64,000 nucleotides of DNA from Acinetobacter calcoaceticus ANC 3811 (GTDB taxonomy: Bacteria > Pseudomonadota > Gammaproteobacteria > Pseudomonadales > Moraxellaceae). Position 1 is the stretch's first letter. The number at the start of each line of letters is the position of its first letter. This document shows, piece after piece, positions 48,401 through 56,534 of this stretch. The stretch is from positions 1,554,773 through 1,618,772 of the forward strand of contig NZ_KB976986.1 in assembly GCF_000399665.1 (NCBI RefSeq). Direction: 5' to 3'. Position numbers and translations under genes: made by a program. The notes under the pieces were generated by a model. It worked only from the letters and a program-made list of their open reading frames with translations, had not been told where the DNA came from and searched no databases.

Positions 48401-48623
48401 CGGCAACCTGACAGCCAATAAATTGTTTTAATGCAATATGCGCGTTTGTCGATAGGCACAGTAACTCAGCAACGCTGCCTTGGTTGAGCGTATGCTCGCC
48501 TTCAATGCGTTGCAAGAAGACTTGATTGTTTAATGATGGGTTGGAAAATTGCACATGAAGTACGCGATTCTGTGCGACCAAACCTAAACTATCTAAAATT
48601 TGAAATATTTTATGGGACATCAT
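45456..48623 (-). CDS. vgrG: VgrG spike protein with long C-terminal adaptor tail (second copy)
   Basis: A 1055-residue VgrG whose gp27/gp5 core nearly equals that of the copy at 33384. The DUF2345 region is followed by a proline-rich linker (SSSLPPPPKRGQ), a TTR-like segment (LHDYSHGAFVKGAGYTVTDN) and ~120 extra residues including a helical stretch. It ends KIQSPFETFV. Because the following Rhs lacks PAAR, this tail is the likely docking site for the Rhs N-terminus. Translation may begin at Met1 or Met2. Confidence 0.93.
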   Translation of the reverse strand: MMSHKIFQILDSLGLVAQNRVLHVQFSNPSLNNQVFLQRIEGEHTLNQGSVAELLCLSTNAHIALKQFIGCQVAVDQVTDMGQFFRTTGIITEASQGQSDGSLTIYNLTLKDPTALWYKRRNSRVFMNKSVRDISEILFKEWQGKSSLFASSLTLDTSGLTKDYDVRPFVMQSNESDYDFLTRLWRSEGINWLVDESQLLVADPNVSIQPQVLRLIDDNQNYQALERRSLRYQRSSATEQFDTITQVKAERSLQPTSVHIQRWQADALQQEEGSGSVQGTQKHSEHYDNASLNLEDAWHVSPAWMQDLNGEDQATASGNSQIEQLNQHINAYHHLTSKQFTISGNVRDAQVGYWFELNDHPELDQHDSADKEFLILSKHYHNQNNLPKELQQQLERLLPKDKLKAAQLDSQNPEQRHFAELNVVRRNIKAVPEYSQLEHRPAAYPQRARVVGLEGESIHVDRWGRIKVRFLFTRTDDHSHDGGAGSNDNDTDSAWVDVLTPWAGAGYGARFLPRVGEIVVIDFFDGNIDRPFVVGRIHEAERHPTQFDQKGQLPDTKKLSGIRSEEVDGKGFNQLRFDDTTGQISAQLQSSHAASQLNLGNLSHPKDKAESEGRGEGFELRTDQWGAVRAGSGLLVSTHKQDQAQGVHLDANEAKQQIEGGLNNAKALSEVAKNQQTDPLEVLENLKTFIEQIEEKDQDKAAAFKQALMILTAPNSIALASNEDIHLSADAQLSQTAGDSINLTTQKNLIAHAQNKISLFSAQEGARLYAGKGKVEIQAQGDGADLIARKAVQIISTEDKIEISASKEIVITAGGSQIKINGSGIFPVTGGKFKVKAGQHLFMGGGSANFSSSLPPPPKRGQGVLELLHDYSHGAFVKGAGYTVTDNLGKVVNGKLDDKGFARVSGLATGSVKVLFDPDPRNPWDEASDFKRKVEWPNQNDAEGSIGIASGSKGLTETLKNDFKKLSQLADNVKSVQQKIESVKKIKDQGAQALLPMAIEQVLGGSDGSRLSQSFVSQNSFMPSSQQSNPLRMLTQASSDKTAITKIQSPFETFV

Positions 48624-48655
48624 TATTATAAAACTGAGTCATAATCATCGATATT

Positions 48656-48690
48656 TTATAAAAAACAGACAGAATTGTCTATTTATATAA
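48656..48690. promoter_or_regulatory. AT-rich dyad upstream of the second vgrG
   Basis: The core AGACA-N4-TGTCT (48667-48680) is flanked by TTTTATAAAA and TTATATAAAA. The arrangement copies the dyad at 36204-36240 before the first vgrG at a similar distance from the start codon. Confidence 0.55.
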
Positions 48691-48726
48691 AATTGCTTAT
48701 CTTCCACAACTTACATACTTTTCAGT

Positions 48727-49623
48727 TTATCTAAAAGAAAGACGGGTTATTAAATAATCTATAAATGCTCTCATTTTGGCTGGTAAATTAGAGGTATGAG
48801 GATAAAGTAATTGAATACTTTGTAGGGGTAATGAAAAGTCAGGAAATAACCGAATTAGGCGATTTTGTTGAATATCTTCATCAACTAACCATGCAGGACA
48901 AATCGCCACACCTAAAGATGAAAGAGCCATTTGATGAATTGCAGTGACCGAGTTTGATTCATACTGACTTCGAATAAAAGGTAATGAATATTGCTCCCCC
49001 AAACTGTTTTGCAAAATATATTGTGAATCTTGCCAATTTAATAAGGTATGGCCAATCCAAGGAACATCCGCTAAATCAGATATATTTTTTATAGGATGGT
49101 CTTTTATAAACTGCGGAGTAGCCACAAGATAAATTGGATATTCTCCGATTTTTCGAGTTTTTAGAGATGAGTTTTTTAAATTTCCTAGTCGAATAACCAG
49201 ATCTAATTTTTCAGTCACTAAATCATCAAGCGATGAATTAAACGAATACTGTAAGCGTAAATGTGGGTAAAGCCGACAAAACTCAGGAAGCAAAGGCAGA
49301 ATGAAACGTTGGCCAAACTCATTGGTAGAGGAAAACCGTAAAGTGCCTGTAATGCTTGTACCTAAGTGTTGGCTTCGTTCAAATGCCTCATCAATCTGAA
49401 GTTGGATTTGTTTAAAATCGTCATAAAAATGCTGACCAATTTCAGTTAAAGCAATATTACGGGTGTTGCGAATTAATAGGCTTGTATTGAGCTGCTTTTC
49501 TAATTGTTTTATATCAATACTCACCATTGATCGGCTTAAGCCTAAAATTTCAGCAGCTTTGGTAAAAGAGCCAGAATCAACGACTTGTAAAAAACTAGTA
49601 ATTTGCTTGAGGTTTTTTTGCAC
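48727..49623 (-). CDS. LysR-family transcriptional regulator
   Basis: The first ~60 residues are a LysR winged helix-turn-helix (SFLQVVDSGSFTKAAEILGL, SRSMVSIDIKQLEKQLNTSL). The rest is a periplasmic-binding-protein-like effector domain. It is divergent from the MFS exporter at 49722 and probably controls it. Length (298 residues) is typical of the CrgA-like subgroup. Confidence 0.93.
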   Translation of the reverse strand: MQKNLKQITSFLQVVDSGSFTKAAEILGLSRSMVSIDIKQLEKQLNTSLLIRNTRNIALTEIGQHFYDDFKQIQLQIDEAFERSQHLGTSITGTLRFSSTNEFGQRFILPLLPEFCRLYPHLRLQYSFNSSLDDLVTEKLDLVIRLGNLKNSSLKTRKIGEYPIYLVATPQFIKDHPIKNISDLADVPWIGHTLLNWQDSQYILQNSLGEQYSLPFIRSQYESNSVTAIHQMALSSLGVAICPAWLVDEDIQQNRLIRLFPDFSLPLQSIQLLYPHTSNLPAKMRAFIDYLITRLSFR

Positions 49624-49633
49624 AATTAAGCCA

Positions 49634-49656
49634 ATTGTTTAAAATTATCAAACAAT
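49634..49656. promoter_or_regulatory. inverted repeat in the lysR/MFS divergent promoter
   Basis: ATTGTTT and AAACAAT, 9 bases apart, include a T-N11-A type LysR site. It lies just upstream of the lysR start and ~65 bases before the exporter start. Binding by the adjacent LysR is inferred. Confidence 0.5.
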
Positions 49657-49721
49657 GATTTTACTTCGCTTGCATCGACAATAAAAGAGCTAGATCTTAC
49701 CCTGCCTGCACGGAGGTAGGT

Positions 49722-51062
49722 ATGTCTTATCGATATAAAATAGCGACAGTGTTTTTACTTGGGTTCTTTATTGATTGCATCAACATTTTTATGTCTGCAA
49801 TTGCATTGCCTAATATTGCATCGTCATTTTCAGTTAGCCAATCCATGGTCGCTTGGGTAACAAATGCTTATATTCTCGGTCTCATTTTAATTATGCCCAT
49901 GAGTTTATGGTTAGCCACCAAACTTGGGAACCAAAAATTATTGTGTTATTCGATGCTGTTATTTTCGATAAGCATTTGCTTTATTGGCTTTAGTGAATCG
50001 ATTTATAGCTTAATTTTTTGGCGATTTATTCAAGGCGTAGCTGGAGGCTTATTAATTCCAGTCGGGCAAGCTCTCGTATATGCATTCTTCCCGAACCAAG
50101 AACGCCAACGCATTTCTACTATGATTATGGCAATTGCACTGATTGCACCAGCTTTTTCACCTGCCATTGGTGGCATAATTATTGATTCATTAAATTGGAG
50201 ATGGGTATTCTTATCTAACCTTCCTTTTTCTTTACTGGCAGCAGCTCTGGCATGGTTATGGATTAAAAAGACAGAGAAGGTATCGAGTGAAAAACCAGAC
50301 ATAAAAGGCTTGGTTATTTTTAATATAAGCCTATTATCTTTATTACTCTCCTTTTCATTCTATAGTGATTACCATAACGTCACACTAGCTATAACTAGTT
50401 TTCTAATTTCAGTCGGAATGCTTATTTTTTACATTCGGCATGCGAAAAAAATTTCCCATCCTGTTCTTAATCTTCAGTTATTAAAAAATAAAAATTTACG
50501 TAATGCATTTATTGTCTATTACGCTGTTCCGGGTATTTTTACAGGCGTTAATTTACTCAATATTTTTAATTTACAACTTAACTTCGGCTTTAATGCAAAA
50601 CAAACTGGTTTATTTATGTTGCTCTATGCAACTGGGGCACTCACAGCCATGATTAGTGGCGGCCTGCTCTATCAACGGTTAGGAAAAAAGTATCTTCTTA
50701 TTATTGGAATAACCCTACATAGCCTTGGCATATTTCTTTTGTTTTGTATTTCAAACACTAGCCCTTTGAGCTTTTTAGTAATTGCTTATTTATTGATGGG
50801 TATGGGTGGCGGTCTAAGTGCCAATATTGCCCAAATTAGTTCACTGATTGATTTTTCAGGCCAAGATTTATTACAAGGAAGTGTGCTCTGGAATATTAAT
50901 CGACAAGTTTCATTTAGTGTCGGTACTGTTGTTCTCATTTCGATATATAACTTGATGTTTGGCTCAAGCGATCTGCTTCGTTATCAACATACTTTTTTAA
51001 TTGCAGCTTTACTCTGCTTACTCTCACTCATTCCCATTTTAAAGGAGAAAACCCGTGTCTAA
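49722..51062 (+). CDS. MFS drug-type efflux transporter (DHA2-like)
   Basis: A 446-residue transporter with 12-14 hydrophobic helices. Motif A-type (LATKLGNQK), the D2-like RFIQGVAGGLLIPVGQALVY and the export motif C (PAFSPAIGGIIIDSLNWRW) place it among the EmrB/QacA proton antiporters. Substrate unknown. GGAGGTAGGT precedes the ATG. The downstream gene overlaps by 8 bases, forming an operon. Confidence 0.9.
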   Translation: MSYRYKIATVFLLGFFIDCINIFMSAIALPNIASSFSVSQSMVAWVTNAYILGLILIMPMSLWLATKLGNQKLLCYSMLLFSISICFIGFSESIYSLIFWRFIQGVAGGLLIPVGQALVYAFFPNQERQRISTMIMAIALIAPAFSPAIGGIIIDSLNWRWVFLSNLPFSLLAAALAWLWIKKTEKVSSEKPDIKGLVIFNISLLSLLLSFSFYSDYHNVTLAITSFLISVGMLIFYIRHAKKISHPVLNLQLLKNKNLRNAFIVYYAVPGIFTGVNLLNIFNLQLNFGFNAKQTGLFMLLYATGALTAMISGGLLYQRLGKKYLLIIGITLHSLGIFLLFCISNTSPLSFLVIAYLLMGMGGGLSANIAQISSLIDFSGQDLLQGSVLWNINRQVSFSVGTVVLISIYNLMFGSSDLLRYQHTFLIAALLCLLSLIPILKEKTRV

Positions 51063-51456
51063 CCAAATGGATCAAGCCATTCAAAGTGTCATTGACCTAC
51101 ATGTTTTAATAGAAAATGTATTTACAGGAAAAAATGCAGAGCAAAGTCTGAGCCCGCTTTTAGGTAGCTTTGATCAAAATTTTAAGATGGTAACGGTTCA
51201 AGGTTACAGCATTGGTTTCGCAGAAGTGAATAGTTTATTTAGCCAAAATATTGGAAAAAAACCTTCTTTAAAAATCGATATTATTAAGAGTACAGCTTTA
51301 TACGAATTTGAAAATTATTGTTGGGTGCAATATCAGGAACATCAGCAAACGAGTGAAACCGAAACATTACGCACTTCGACGGCCGGCATTAAAGTAGAAG
51401 GTGAAAAATGTTATTGGGTTTACTTACATGAAACTTTAGTTCCTTCATCTTCTTAG
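51055..51456 (+). CDS. SnoaL/DUF4440-like small protein
   Basis: A 133-residue protein beginning at GTG inside the transporter stop region, with AAAGGAG upstream; translation is probably coupled. Predicted alpha-plus-beta cone fold of the NTF2 superfamily, with a central FDQNFKMVTVQGYSIGFAEV and a C-terminal CYWVYLHET typical of polyketide-cyclase-like or nuclear transport factor-like small proteins. It may bind or modify the exporter's substrate. Function unproven. Confidence 0.75.
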   Translation: MSNQMDQAIQSVIDLHVLIENVFTGKNAEQSLSPLLGSFDQNFKMVTVQGYSIGFAEVNSLFSQNIGKKPSLKIDIIKSTALYEFENYCWVQYQEHQQTSETETLRTSTAGIKVEGEKCYWVYLHETLVPSSS

Positions 51457-51506
51457 CTCATCTAGAGTACCTTAAAGATGGCATCTATTTTGCTTAACAA
51501 TATTAC

Positions 51507-51674
51507 ATGAAAGCCAATGACATCAATGTTGTCTTTGATTGCAAAAGGCAGACCATATTAGAGGCAAGTCAGCAATATTCTGGTCTTTTAAAACATCAAT
51601 TTGTGTCTAGGTTTTACATCGTTCAGATCGCACCTCTAACTTGGTATTGCCAAATTCAGTTTTTATATTACTGA
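51507..51674 (+). pseudogene. possible fossil of a plant-type [2Fe-2S] ferredoxin domain
   Basis: The 55-codon frame reads INVVFDCKRQTILEASQQYS in its first third. This closely resembles the beta-strand and helix preceding the cluster loop in ferredoxin domains of phthalate- or vanillate-type oxidoreductases (pattern TILEAAEQ). The expected Cys-rich loop is missing and the remainder is unlike it. If real, it is the remnant of a deleted C-terminal ferredoxin domain. Confidence 0.3.
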
Positions 51675-51756
51675 TATGAGATGCAGAAAATGTGCTAGTT
51701 TTTAAGCGTGGTTTTGATAGGCTTGGCTCAAATTTGTGAGTAATTTTTGGATATAA

Positions 51757-51786
51757 ATTAGCCCCATGCAAAGAGATGGGGCTAAT
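51757..51786. terminator. hairpin between the MFS operon and hxlR
   Basis: TTAGCCCCAT/ATGGGGCTAA, a 10-bp perfect stem with an 8-base loop. It lies about 35 bases past the leftward hxlR-type stop and 300 bases past the rightward operon. It can serve either strand; T-runs are short on both. Confidence 0.55.
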
Positions 51787-51819
51787 ATTTACATTTTTAA
51801 GAAAGTTAATTTTTTAATC

Positions 51820-52173
51820 TTATTTCTGATTAATCATCGTATGTGCCCATACCGATAAAGACTCTAAAACAGGCTTGAAAGTCTGCCCCAATTCGGTCAT
51901 TTCATAGACAACCTTAATCGGTGCTTTTTCACCATAAACTGTTCTGGATATTAAGCCGCTTTGCTCTAACTGTTTAAGTTGAAGGCTTAAGGTCATTTCT
52001 GTGATAGTTGGCATTAATTGATTGATTTCATTAAAACGTTTTGGCCCATCTTTTAGATAATACAAAATAACGCCTTTCCATTTTCCACCGACCAAGTCCA
52101 TAGCCATACTGATATGACATGGATACGTTTTTCCATTCATGCTGATTTCACATTTATTTTCAGTTTTTGCCAT
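51820..52173 (-). CDS. HxlR-family transcriptional regulator
   Basis: A 117-residue winged-helix protein with the family marks CHISMAMDLVGGKWKGVILY near residue 19 and RFNEINQLMPTITEMTLSLQ. Cysteines near residues 8 and 19 could sense electrophiles, as in YodB/QorR-type regulators. It is divergent from a quinone-reductase gene, with three dyads between them, strongly suggesting it represses that gene until a quinone or aldehyde modifies it. Confidence 0.9.
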   Translation of the reverse strand: MAKTENKCEISMNGKTYPCHISMAMDLVGGKWKGVILYYLKDGPKRFNEINQLMPTITEMTLSLQLKQLEQSGLISRTVYGEKAPIKVVYEMTELGQTFKPVLESLSVWAHTMINQK

Positions 52174-52185
52174 TTTTGACGCTAC

Positions 52186-52251
52186 CTATCAACTTTGATA
52201 GTTATTGTACGCTAATACTATAAAAATTATAGTGACTATGATTTTTATAGT
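52186..52251. promoter_or_regulatory. three tandem dyads between hxlR and the quinone-reductase gene
   Basis: CTATCAACTTTGATAG (52186-52201), ACTATAAAAATTATAGT (52217-52233) and ACTATGATTTTTATAGT (52235-52251) share the half-site ACTAT/ATAGT. The last two are one base apart. They fit HxlR-type operators overlapping both divergent promoters. Confidence 0.75.
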
Positions 52252-52265
52252 TACAAGGCATTATT

Positions 52266-52802
52266 ATGGCTTTACTTATTTTGGCCCATCCCTACTACGC
52301 TCAATCAATTGCAAATAAAACAATTGTGAATGAACTCCTTAAAACCTACCCAGACCTTGAAGTACGAGATATTTTCCAGCTTTATCCGGACTATAAAATT
52401 GATGTCAGTGCTGAACAAGAAGCGTTGTTACGCCACGACACCATCATTCTGCAATATCCGATGTTCTGGTTTAATATGCCGGCAATTTTAAAATTATGGT
52501 TTGATGAAGTTTTTACTTATCAGTTTGCTTATGGCTCTGAAGGCGACAAATTAAAAGACAAAAAAGTCATTATTAGTATGACGGTCGGGCAAAAAGAAGC
52601 CGACATGGTGAATGACCGAGAAAACTTAATTGATAGCTTTTTAAAAGCAGTACAATATTCAATTCAATATACACAAATGCAATTAAGCAGCACATTCTTG
52701 CTTTATGAAGTTTCGCCTTTATCAGGTCATTCAGAGTCTGAAATTAAGTTAAAAGCTGTTGAACATGGTCATAAAGTACTAAAGCGTTTGACCGAAGCAT
52801 AA
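52266..52802 (+). CDS. NAD(P)H quinone oxidoreductase, flavodoxin-like
   Basis: A 178-residue flavoprotein of the NQO1/KefF/YwqN type. Diagnostic features are LLILAHPYYAQSIANKTIVN at the N-terminus (FMN/FAD phosphate loop) and YPMFWFNMPAILKLWFDEVF with TYQFAYG. It reduces quinones by two electrons, avoiding radicals. Control by the divergent HxlR regulator is likely. Confidence 0.88.
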   Translation: MALLILAHPYYAQSIANKTIVNELLKTYPDLEVRDIFQLYPDYKIDVSAEQEALLRHDTIILQYPMFWFNMPAILKLWFDEVFTYQFAYGSEGDKLKDKKVIISMTVGQKEADMVNDRENLIDSFLKAVQYSIQYTQMQLSSTFLLYEVSPLSGHSESEIKLKAVEHGHKVLKRLTEA

Positions 52803-52811
52803 AATTTAAAG

Positions 52812-52838
52812 AGAGCATCAATATCGATGCTCTTTTTT
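52812..52838 (+). terminator. terminator of the quinone-reductase gene
   Basis: AGAGCATC/GATGCTCT stem with a 6-base loop, followed by TTTTT, begins 10 bases past the stop codon. A textbook intrinsic terminator. Confidence 0.85.
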
Positions 52839-52865
52839 GGTTTAAGCGACAGGTGCTAATCAAAA

Positions 52866-52893
52866 TAAAAAAGCCCCTTTCACTAAGAGGCTT
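52866..52893 (-). terminator. terminator of the zinc alcohol dehydrogenase gene
   Basis: Leftward, AAGCCTCTTAGTG folds with AAGGGGCTT, a stem of about 9 pairs with one mismatch, and runs into TTTTTTA. It lies 27 bases beyond the stop of the leftward gene. Confidence 0.7.
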
Positions 52894-52919
52894 AAGAATG
52901 AATTATAAGATTGAGAGTT

Positions 52920-54083
52920 TTAAGGAAGCAGAATCACCTTACGGCAGTCCTCATCTCTTTCATTAAAAATGCGATAACCCTCTGCGGCATCTTCTAATTT
53001 CATTCGGTGGGTAATAATCGTTTCAGGTGACAAATCACCACGCTCAATCAGTTCTAAGAGTTGCGGTAAATATTGATGCACATGTGTTTGTCCCATTTTA
53101 AAAGTTAGTCCTTTATCAAAAGCATCACCAAATAAAAAGCCATGAATCGGACCTGCATATACACCTGGCACACTCACCACACCTCCACGGCGAACCGCAG
53201 CAATACATTGACGCAGTGCTGCACCACTTGAACCCTCTAGTTTTAAATTGGTCAGAACTGTCTCAATCACACTGCCTTTTGCCTCGAAACCAATCGCATC
53301 AATCACAGCATCGACACCGCGATAATTATCGGTATGTTGAATAATAAATTCGGCCGCATCGACTTCATCGAAATTAACTGGAATAGCGCCGTATGTTGCC
53401 GCTGCATAATTCAATCGATAGTCATTGTGATCGACCATAAATATCTTTTCAGCACCCAGCATCTTGGCACAAGCGGCACTTAACAATCCGACTGGCCCTG
53501 CACCATAAATTGCAACGGTTGAGCCACGTTTCACTTGGGCATTGGTCACTGCTTGCCAAGCAGTAGGTAAAATATCAGTCAAGAAAAGTACTTTTTCATC
53601 TGACAGTGAAGTTGGCACTTTAAAAGGGCCTTTATTGGCTTTTGGCACACGCACATATTCCGCTTGCCCGCCCGGTACACCGCCGTAAAGATGACTATAA
53701 CCAAACAAAGCCGCACCTGGTGGAATCTGCTTTTTATTAATAATTGCGCCGCGCCCTGTATTAGTTGTTTCGCAGGCAGCGGTCAGGTCTAGTTGGCAAA
53801 AGAAACATTCGCCACAGGCAATCACAAAAGGAACAATTACTCGATCACCCTTTTTCACTGCGGTGACAGCTGGACCGACCTCTTCAACCACGCCCATAAA
53901 TTCGTGCCCAAAGATATCGCCTTGTTCGGTTCTAGGGATTTTGCCTCGATATAAATGTAAATCAGAGCCACATATCGCTGTGGCAGTCACTCGTAAAATA
54001 ATGTCATCCGGTTCTTGAATAATAGGGTCTGCTACTGTTTCTACTCGAACATCTTCTGCACCGTGGTAAGTAAGAGCGCGCAT
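52920..54083 (-). CDS. zinc-dependent alcohol dehydrogenase (formaldehyde dehydrogenase-like)
   Basis: A 387-residue medium-chain dehydrogenase. The catalytic zinc ligands appear in [12 protein letters not shown] and [12 protein letters not shown]. The structural zinc cysteines are in [15 protein letters not shown]. The NAD fold has [21 protein letters not shown]. The long form with an inserted loop near residues 255-285 resembles glutathione-independent formaldehyde dehydrogenase-like enzymes. Substrate cannot be fixed. It appears monocistronic. Confidence 0.9.
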   Translation of the reverse strand: MRALTYHGAEDVRVETVADPIIQEPDDIILRVTATAICGSDLHLYRGKIPRTEQGDIFGHEFMGVVEEVGPAVTAVKKGDRVIVPFVIACGECFFCQLDLTAACETTNTGRGAIINKKQIPPGAALFGYSHLYGGVPGGQAEYVRVPKANKGPFKVPTSLSDEKVLFLTDILPTAWQAVTNAQVKRGSTVAIYGAGPVGLLSAACAKMLGAEKIFMVDHNDYRLNYAAATYGAIPVNFDEVDAAEFIIQHTDNYRGVDAVIDAIGFEAKGSVIETVLTNLKLEGSSGAALRQCIAAVRRGGVVSVPGVYAGPIHGFLFGDAFDKGLTFKMGQTHVHQYLPQLLELIERGDLSPETIITHRMKLEDAAEGYRIFNERDEDCRKVILLP

Positions 54084-54266
54084 TTTATATTCCTCTATTT
54101 TCTATGATGTCCTTTGATTATGAGGAGGCTTTCTTTACGGTTTGCAACGATTCTTACTCTTCACGTAAGGCATATAGTTCAAATGAAACGCGATAGGAAT
54201 TTCAGTAACATTTAATGAATATAGGATTGTTTCAGCTAGGCATGTTTTTGTTATTTGACCCATTAA

Positions 54267-54302
54267 AAAGCCAATCATCCCTGCAAGAAAATGACTGGCT
54301 TT
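54267..54302 (-). terminator. terminator of the 3-hydroxyacyl-CoA dehydrogenase gene
   Basis: Leftward, AAAGCCAGTCAT pairs with ATGATTGGCTTT (one G-T wobble) and is followed by TTTAATG. It lies about 16 bases past the stop. Confidence 0.7.
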
Positions 54303-54318
54303 GTCTTAAAAATTTGAC

Positions 54319-55269
54319 TTAGTCTAATTTGAGTTGCTGTCTGAGCTTTAAGATATCGACCAGACCTTTATCTCTGGTTTCATATAAATCGATATCCTTA
54401 TATTGGGTTAAAAGCTGATTGGTTTCTGCTTCCAACAACTCTGTTGTCTCATCTGAATGCTGAAATGCGTGCATATCGTTCCACCATTCTGTCATTGGTG
54501 GGCCTAAATGATGAATTGCCTCTTTAAAACCCTTTTGGTTGGCAAGCTGCATATTAATGTAAGGACCAAAGAGCGCCCATCTTAAACCTGGGCCACTAGT
54601 AATCGCGACATCAACATCTTCGGCAGAGCACACGCCTTGTTCAACCAATGAAAAAGCTTCTCGCCATAGCGCAGCCTGCAAACGGTTTGCGACATGCCCT
54701 TTTACTTCTTTATTTAAAACAATTGGATTTTTGCCCAACTGTTTGTAGAACTCAGAAGCCTGTTTTAAAATTTGGGGATCTGTCAAATTACCGCCAACGA
54801 TCTCGACTAAAGGTAAAAGATGTGGCGGATTAAAAGGATGACCTAATAAAATACGATCAGGATGTTGCGCCTCTTTTTGAAAATCAGACACTTTTAAGCC
54901 CGATGAACTTGAAGCAATAAGAGTATGTTGAGGGCAATATGCTGTGATTTCTTGATATAGCTGTTGTTTGACATCGAGACGTTCGGGGGCATTTTCTTGA
55001 ATAAAATCTACGTCTGAAACTGCATCTTTTAAATTATTAAAAATTTCCAGATGAAGCAGCACATCTGGTTGAGCATGGGTGTGTTCAGCCTTCTGATCTA
55101 AAGCCAATAAATCATTTAAATTTGCAGATATTCTATTTTTAAAGACCACTTCATCTATAGGATACGGGTCGTAAACCTTAACTTTAAATCCTTTATATAA
55201 AAATAAGGTCGTCCAACTCGCACCTATTACACCAGCTCCAACAACACCAACTGTTTTAATGACTTCCAT
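54319..55269 (-). CDS. 3-hydroxyacyl-CoA dehydrogenase-family NAD oxidoreductase
   Basis: The 316-residue protein starts with a Rossmann motif (VGVVGAGVIGASWTTLFLYK). The substrate-binding signature follows (HPFNPPHLLPLVEIVGG), then a helical C-terminal domain (VANRLQAALWREAFSLVEQG). Relatives include L-carnitine dehydrogenase and 3-hydroxybutyryl-CoA dehydrogenases. No carnitine genes flank it, so the substrate is open. It stands alone, with its own terminator. Confidence 0.85.
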   Translation of the reverse strand: MEVIKTVGVVGAGVIGASWTTLFLYKGFKVKVYDPYPIDEVVFKNRISANLNDLLALDQKAEHTHAQPDVLLHLEIFNNLKDAVSDVDFIQENAPERLDVKQQLYQEITAYCPQHTLIASSSSGLKVSDFQKEAQHPDRILLGHPFNPPHLLPLVEIVGGNLTDPQILKQASEFYKQLGKNPIVLNKEVKGHVANRLQAALWREAFSLVEQGVCSAEDVDVAITSGPGLRWALFGPYINMQLANQKGFKEAIHHLGPPMTEWWNDMHAFQHSDETTELLEAETNQLLTQYKDIDLYETRDKGLVDILKLRQQLKLD

Positions 55270-55472
55270 ATTTTCCTCGTAAGAATGTTGTTTTATTCGA
55301 AATTTCTTTACTCAATTGAATGCTAAATGAACATAGCAGATTCAACCAATCAATAAATTTAATTGTTTATATTTTATATAATTTGTCCTATATTCCTTAG
55401 CTTGAAAATTGAATCCTTTCATTAGTACAACTTAATCTTTTACCATTTTTTAACCGTTATTTACTGAATTTT

Positions 55473-56405
55473 ATGTCAAAAAATCTAGCAACATTGATTG
55501 GTTTAAGCGCCATTCTCATGTGGGCATCTCTGGTCGGTCTGATGAAGCAAGTCAGCGCCGCCCTTGGACCTGAGCTAGGTGTTACGCTTATTTATTCTTT
55601 AAGTGCGCTACTGTTGCTTGCCATTTTCAAAGGCCCAGACTTTAAACAGATCTCTAAAAAATACTTAATATTTGGCACAATTCTATTTGTCGCTTATGAG
55701 CTATGTTTTTCATTTGCAATTGCTTACTCTCAGACGGCAAGACAAGCCATTGAAATTAGTATTGTTAACTATTTGTGGCCGAGTTTAACGGTTTTGGCTT
55801 TCGTGATTTTTAAGGAATTAAAGTTTAATTTTCTTATTATTCTCGGCTTACTTATTTCAATTTCTGGCATTATTTTTATTCAAACTGGAAGCGGTGATTT
55901 TAGTCTAAATAGTATTGTCGATAATTTTCATAGCAACCCACTGAGCTATATTTTGGCATTTACAGGTGCCATCATCTGGGCTTTTTACTGTGTAATCACC
56001 AAAAAAATGAGTAATGGGCAAAATCCAATTTCCATTTTCTTTGTTGGTGTCGCGCTCACTCTCTGGCTCAAGCTGCTTGTCTCGGGGCAATTCGCTATTC
56101 CATCAATGGATATTCCAACTTTAATCACTCTTTTAGTTGCATCCGCCGCCATTGGTTTTGGTTATGCTGCATGGAACATTGGCATCATTCATGGAAACAT
56201 TACCATGCTTGTGGTGGCCTCTTATTTCACCCCTATTATTTCATCTATTTTGGCAATGTTTGTTTTACAAACTCAATTATCCTTGAGCTTTTGGCAAGGA
56301 ACAGCAATGGTTACAGCTGGTTCATTTATTTGCTGGATTTCAACAAACTGGTCTGTTATTCAGCCTTTCTTTAAAAAAATAATAAAACGGCAGGAAATCT
56401 CATAA
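55473..56405 (+). CDS. EamA-family exporter, YddG-like (aromatic amino acids)
   Basis: A 310-residue membrane protein with ten hydrophobic helices, two EamA repeats. The N-terminus (LIGLSAILMWASLVGLMKQV) and SQTARQAIEISIVNYLWPSL match YddG, which exports aromatic amino acids. The C-terminal tail is basic, consistent with a cytoplasmic end. Assignment to the YddG branch is likely but not proven. Confidence 0.82.
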   Translation: MSKNLATLIGLSAILMWASLVGLMKQVSAALGPELGVTLIYSLSALLLLAIFKGPDFKQISKKYLIFGTILFVAYELCFSFAIAYSQTARQAIEISIVNYLWPSLTVLAFVIFKELKFNFLIILGLLISISGIIFIQTGSGDFSLNSIVDNFHSNPLSYILAFTGAIIWAFYCVITKKMSNGQNPISIFFVGVALTLWLKLLVSGQFAIPSMDIPTLITLLVASAAIGFGYAAWNIGIIHGNITMLVVASYFTPIISSILAMFVLQTQLSLSFWQGTAMVTAGSFICWISTNWSVIQPFFKKIIKRQEIS

Positions 56406-56534
56406 AGTTACCGCAATGAATTTTTTCGGGCTTCCGAGAACTCCGACGAACTAGAATTCCCCCATTGCCAAAAGCGTGCTAACATCCAAATTCTGACAAT
56501 CATCCATGTCAAAATTATTTCTAGAGGGAATAAG

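Larger units (their letters stand above)
51457..51819. other. 363-base gap holding a possible ferredoxin-domain fossil
   Basis: No intact gene. A 55-codon rightward frame occupies 51507-51674 (listed separately). The dyad 51757-51786 closes the gap. The rest is unremarkable. Confidence 0.5.
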
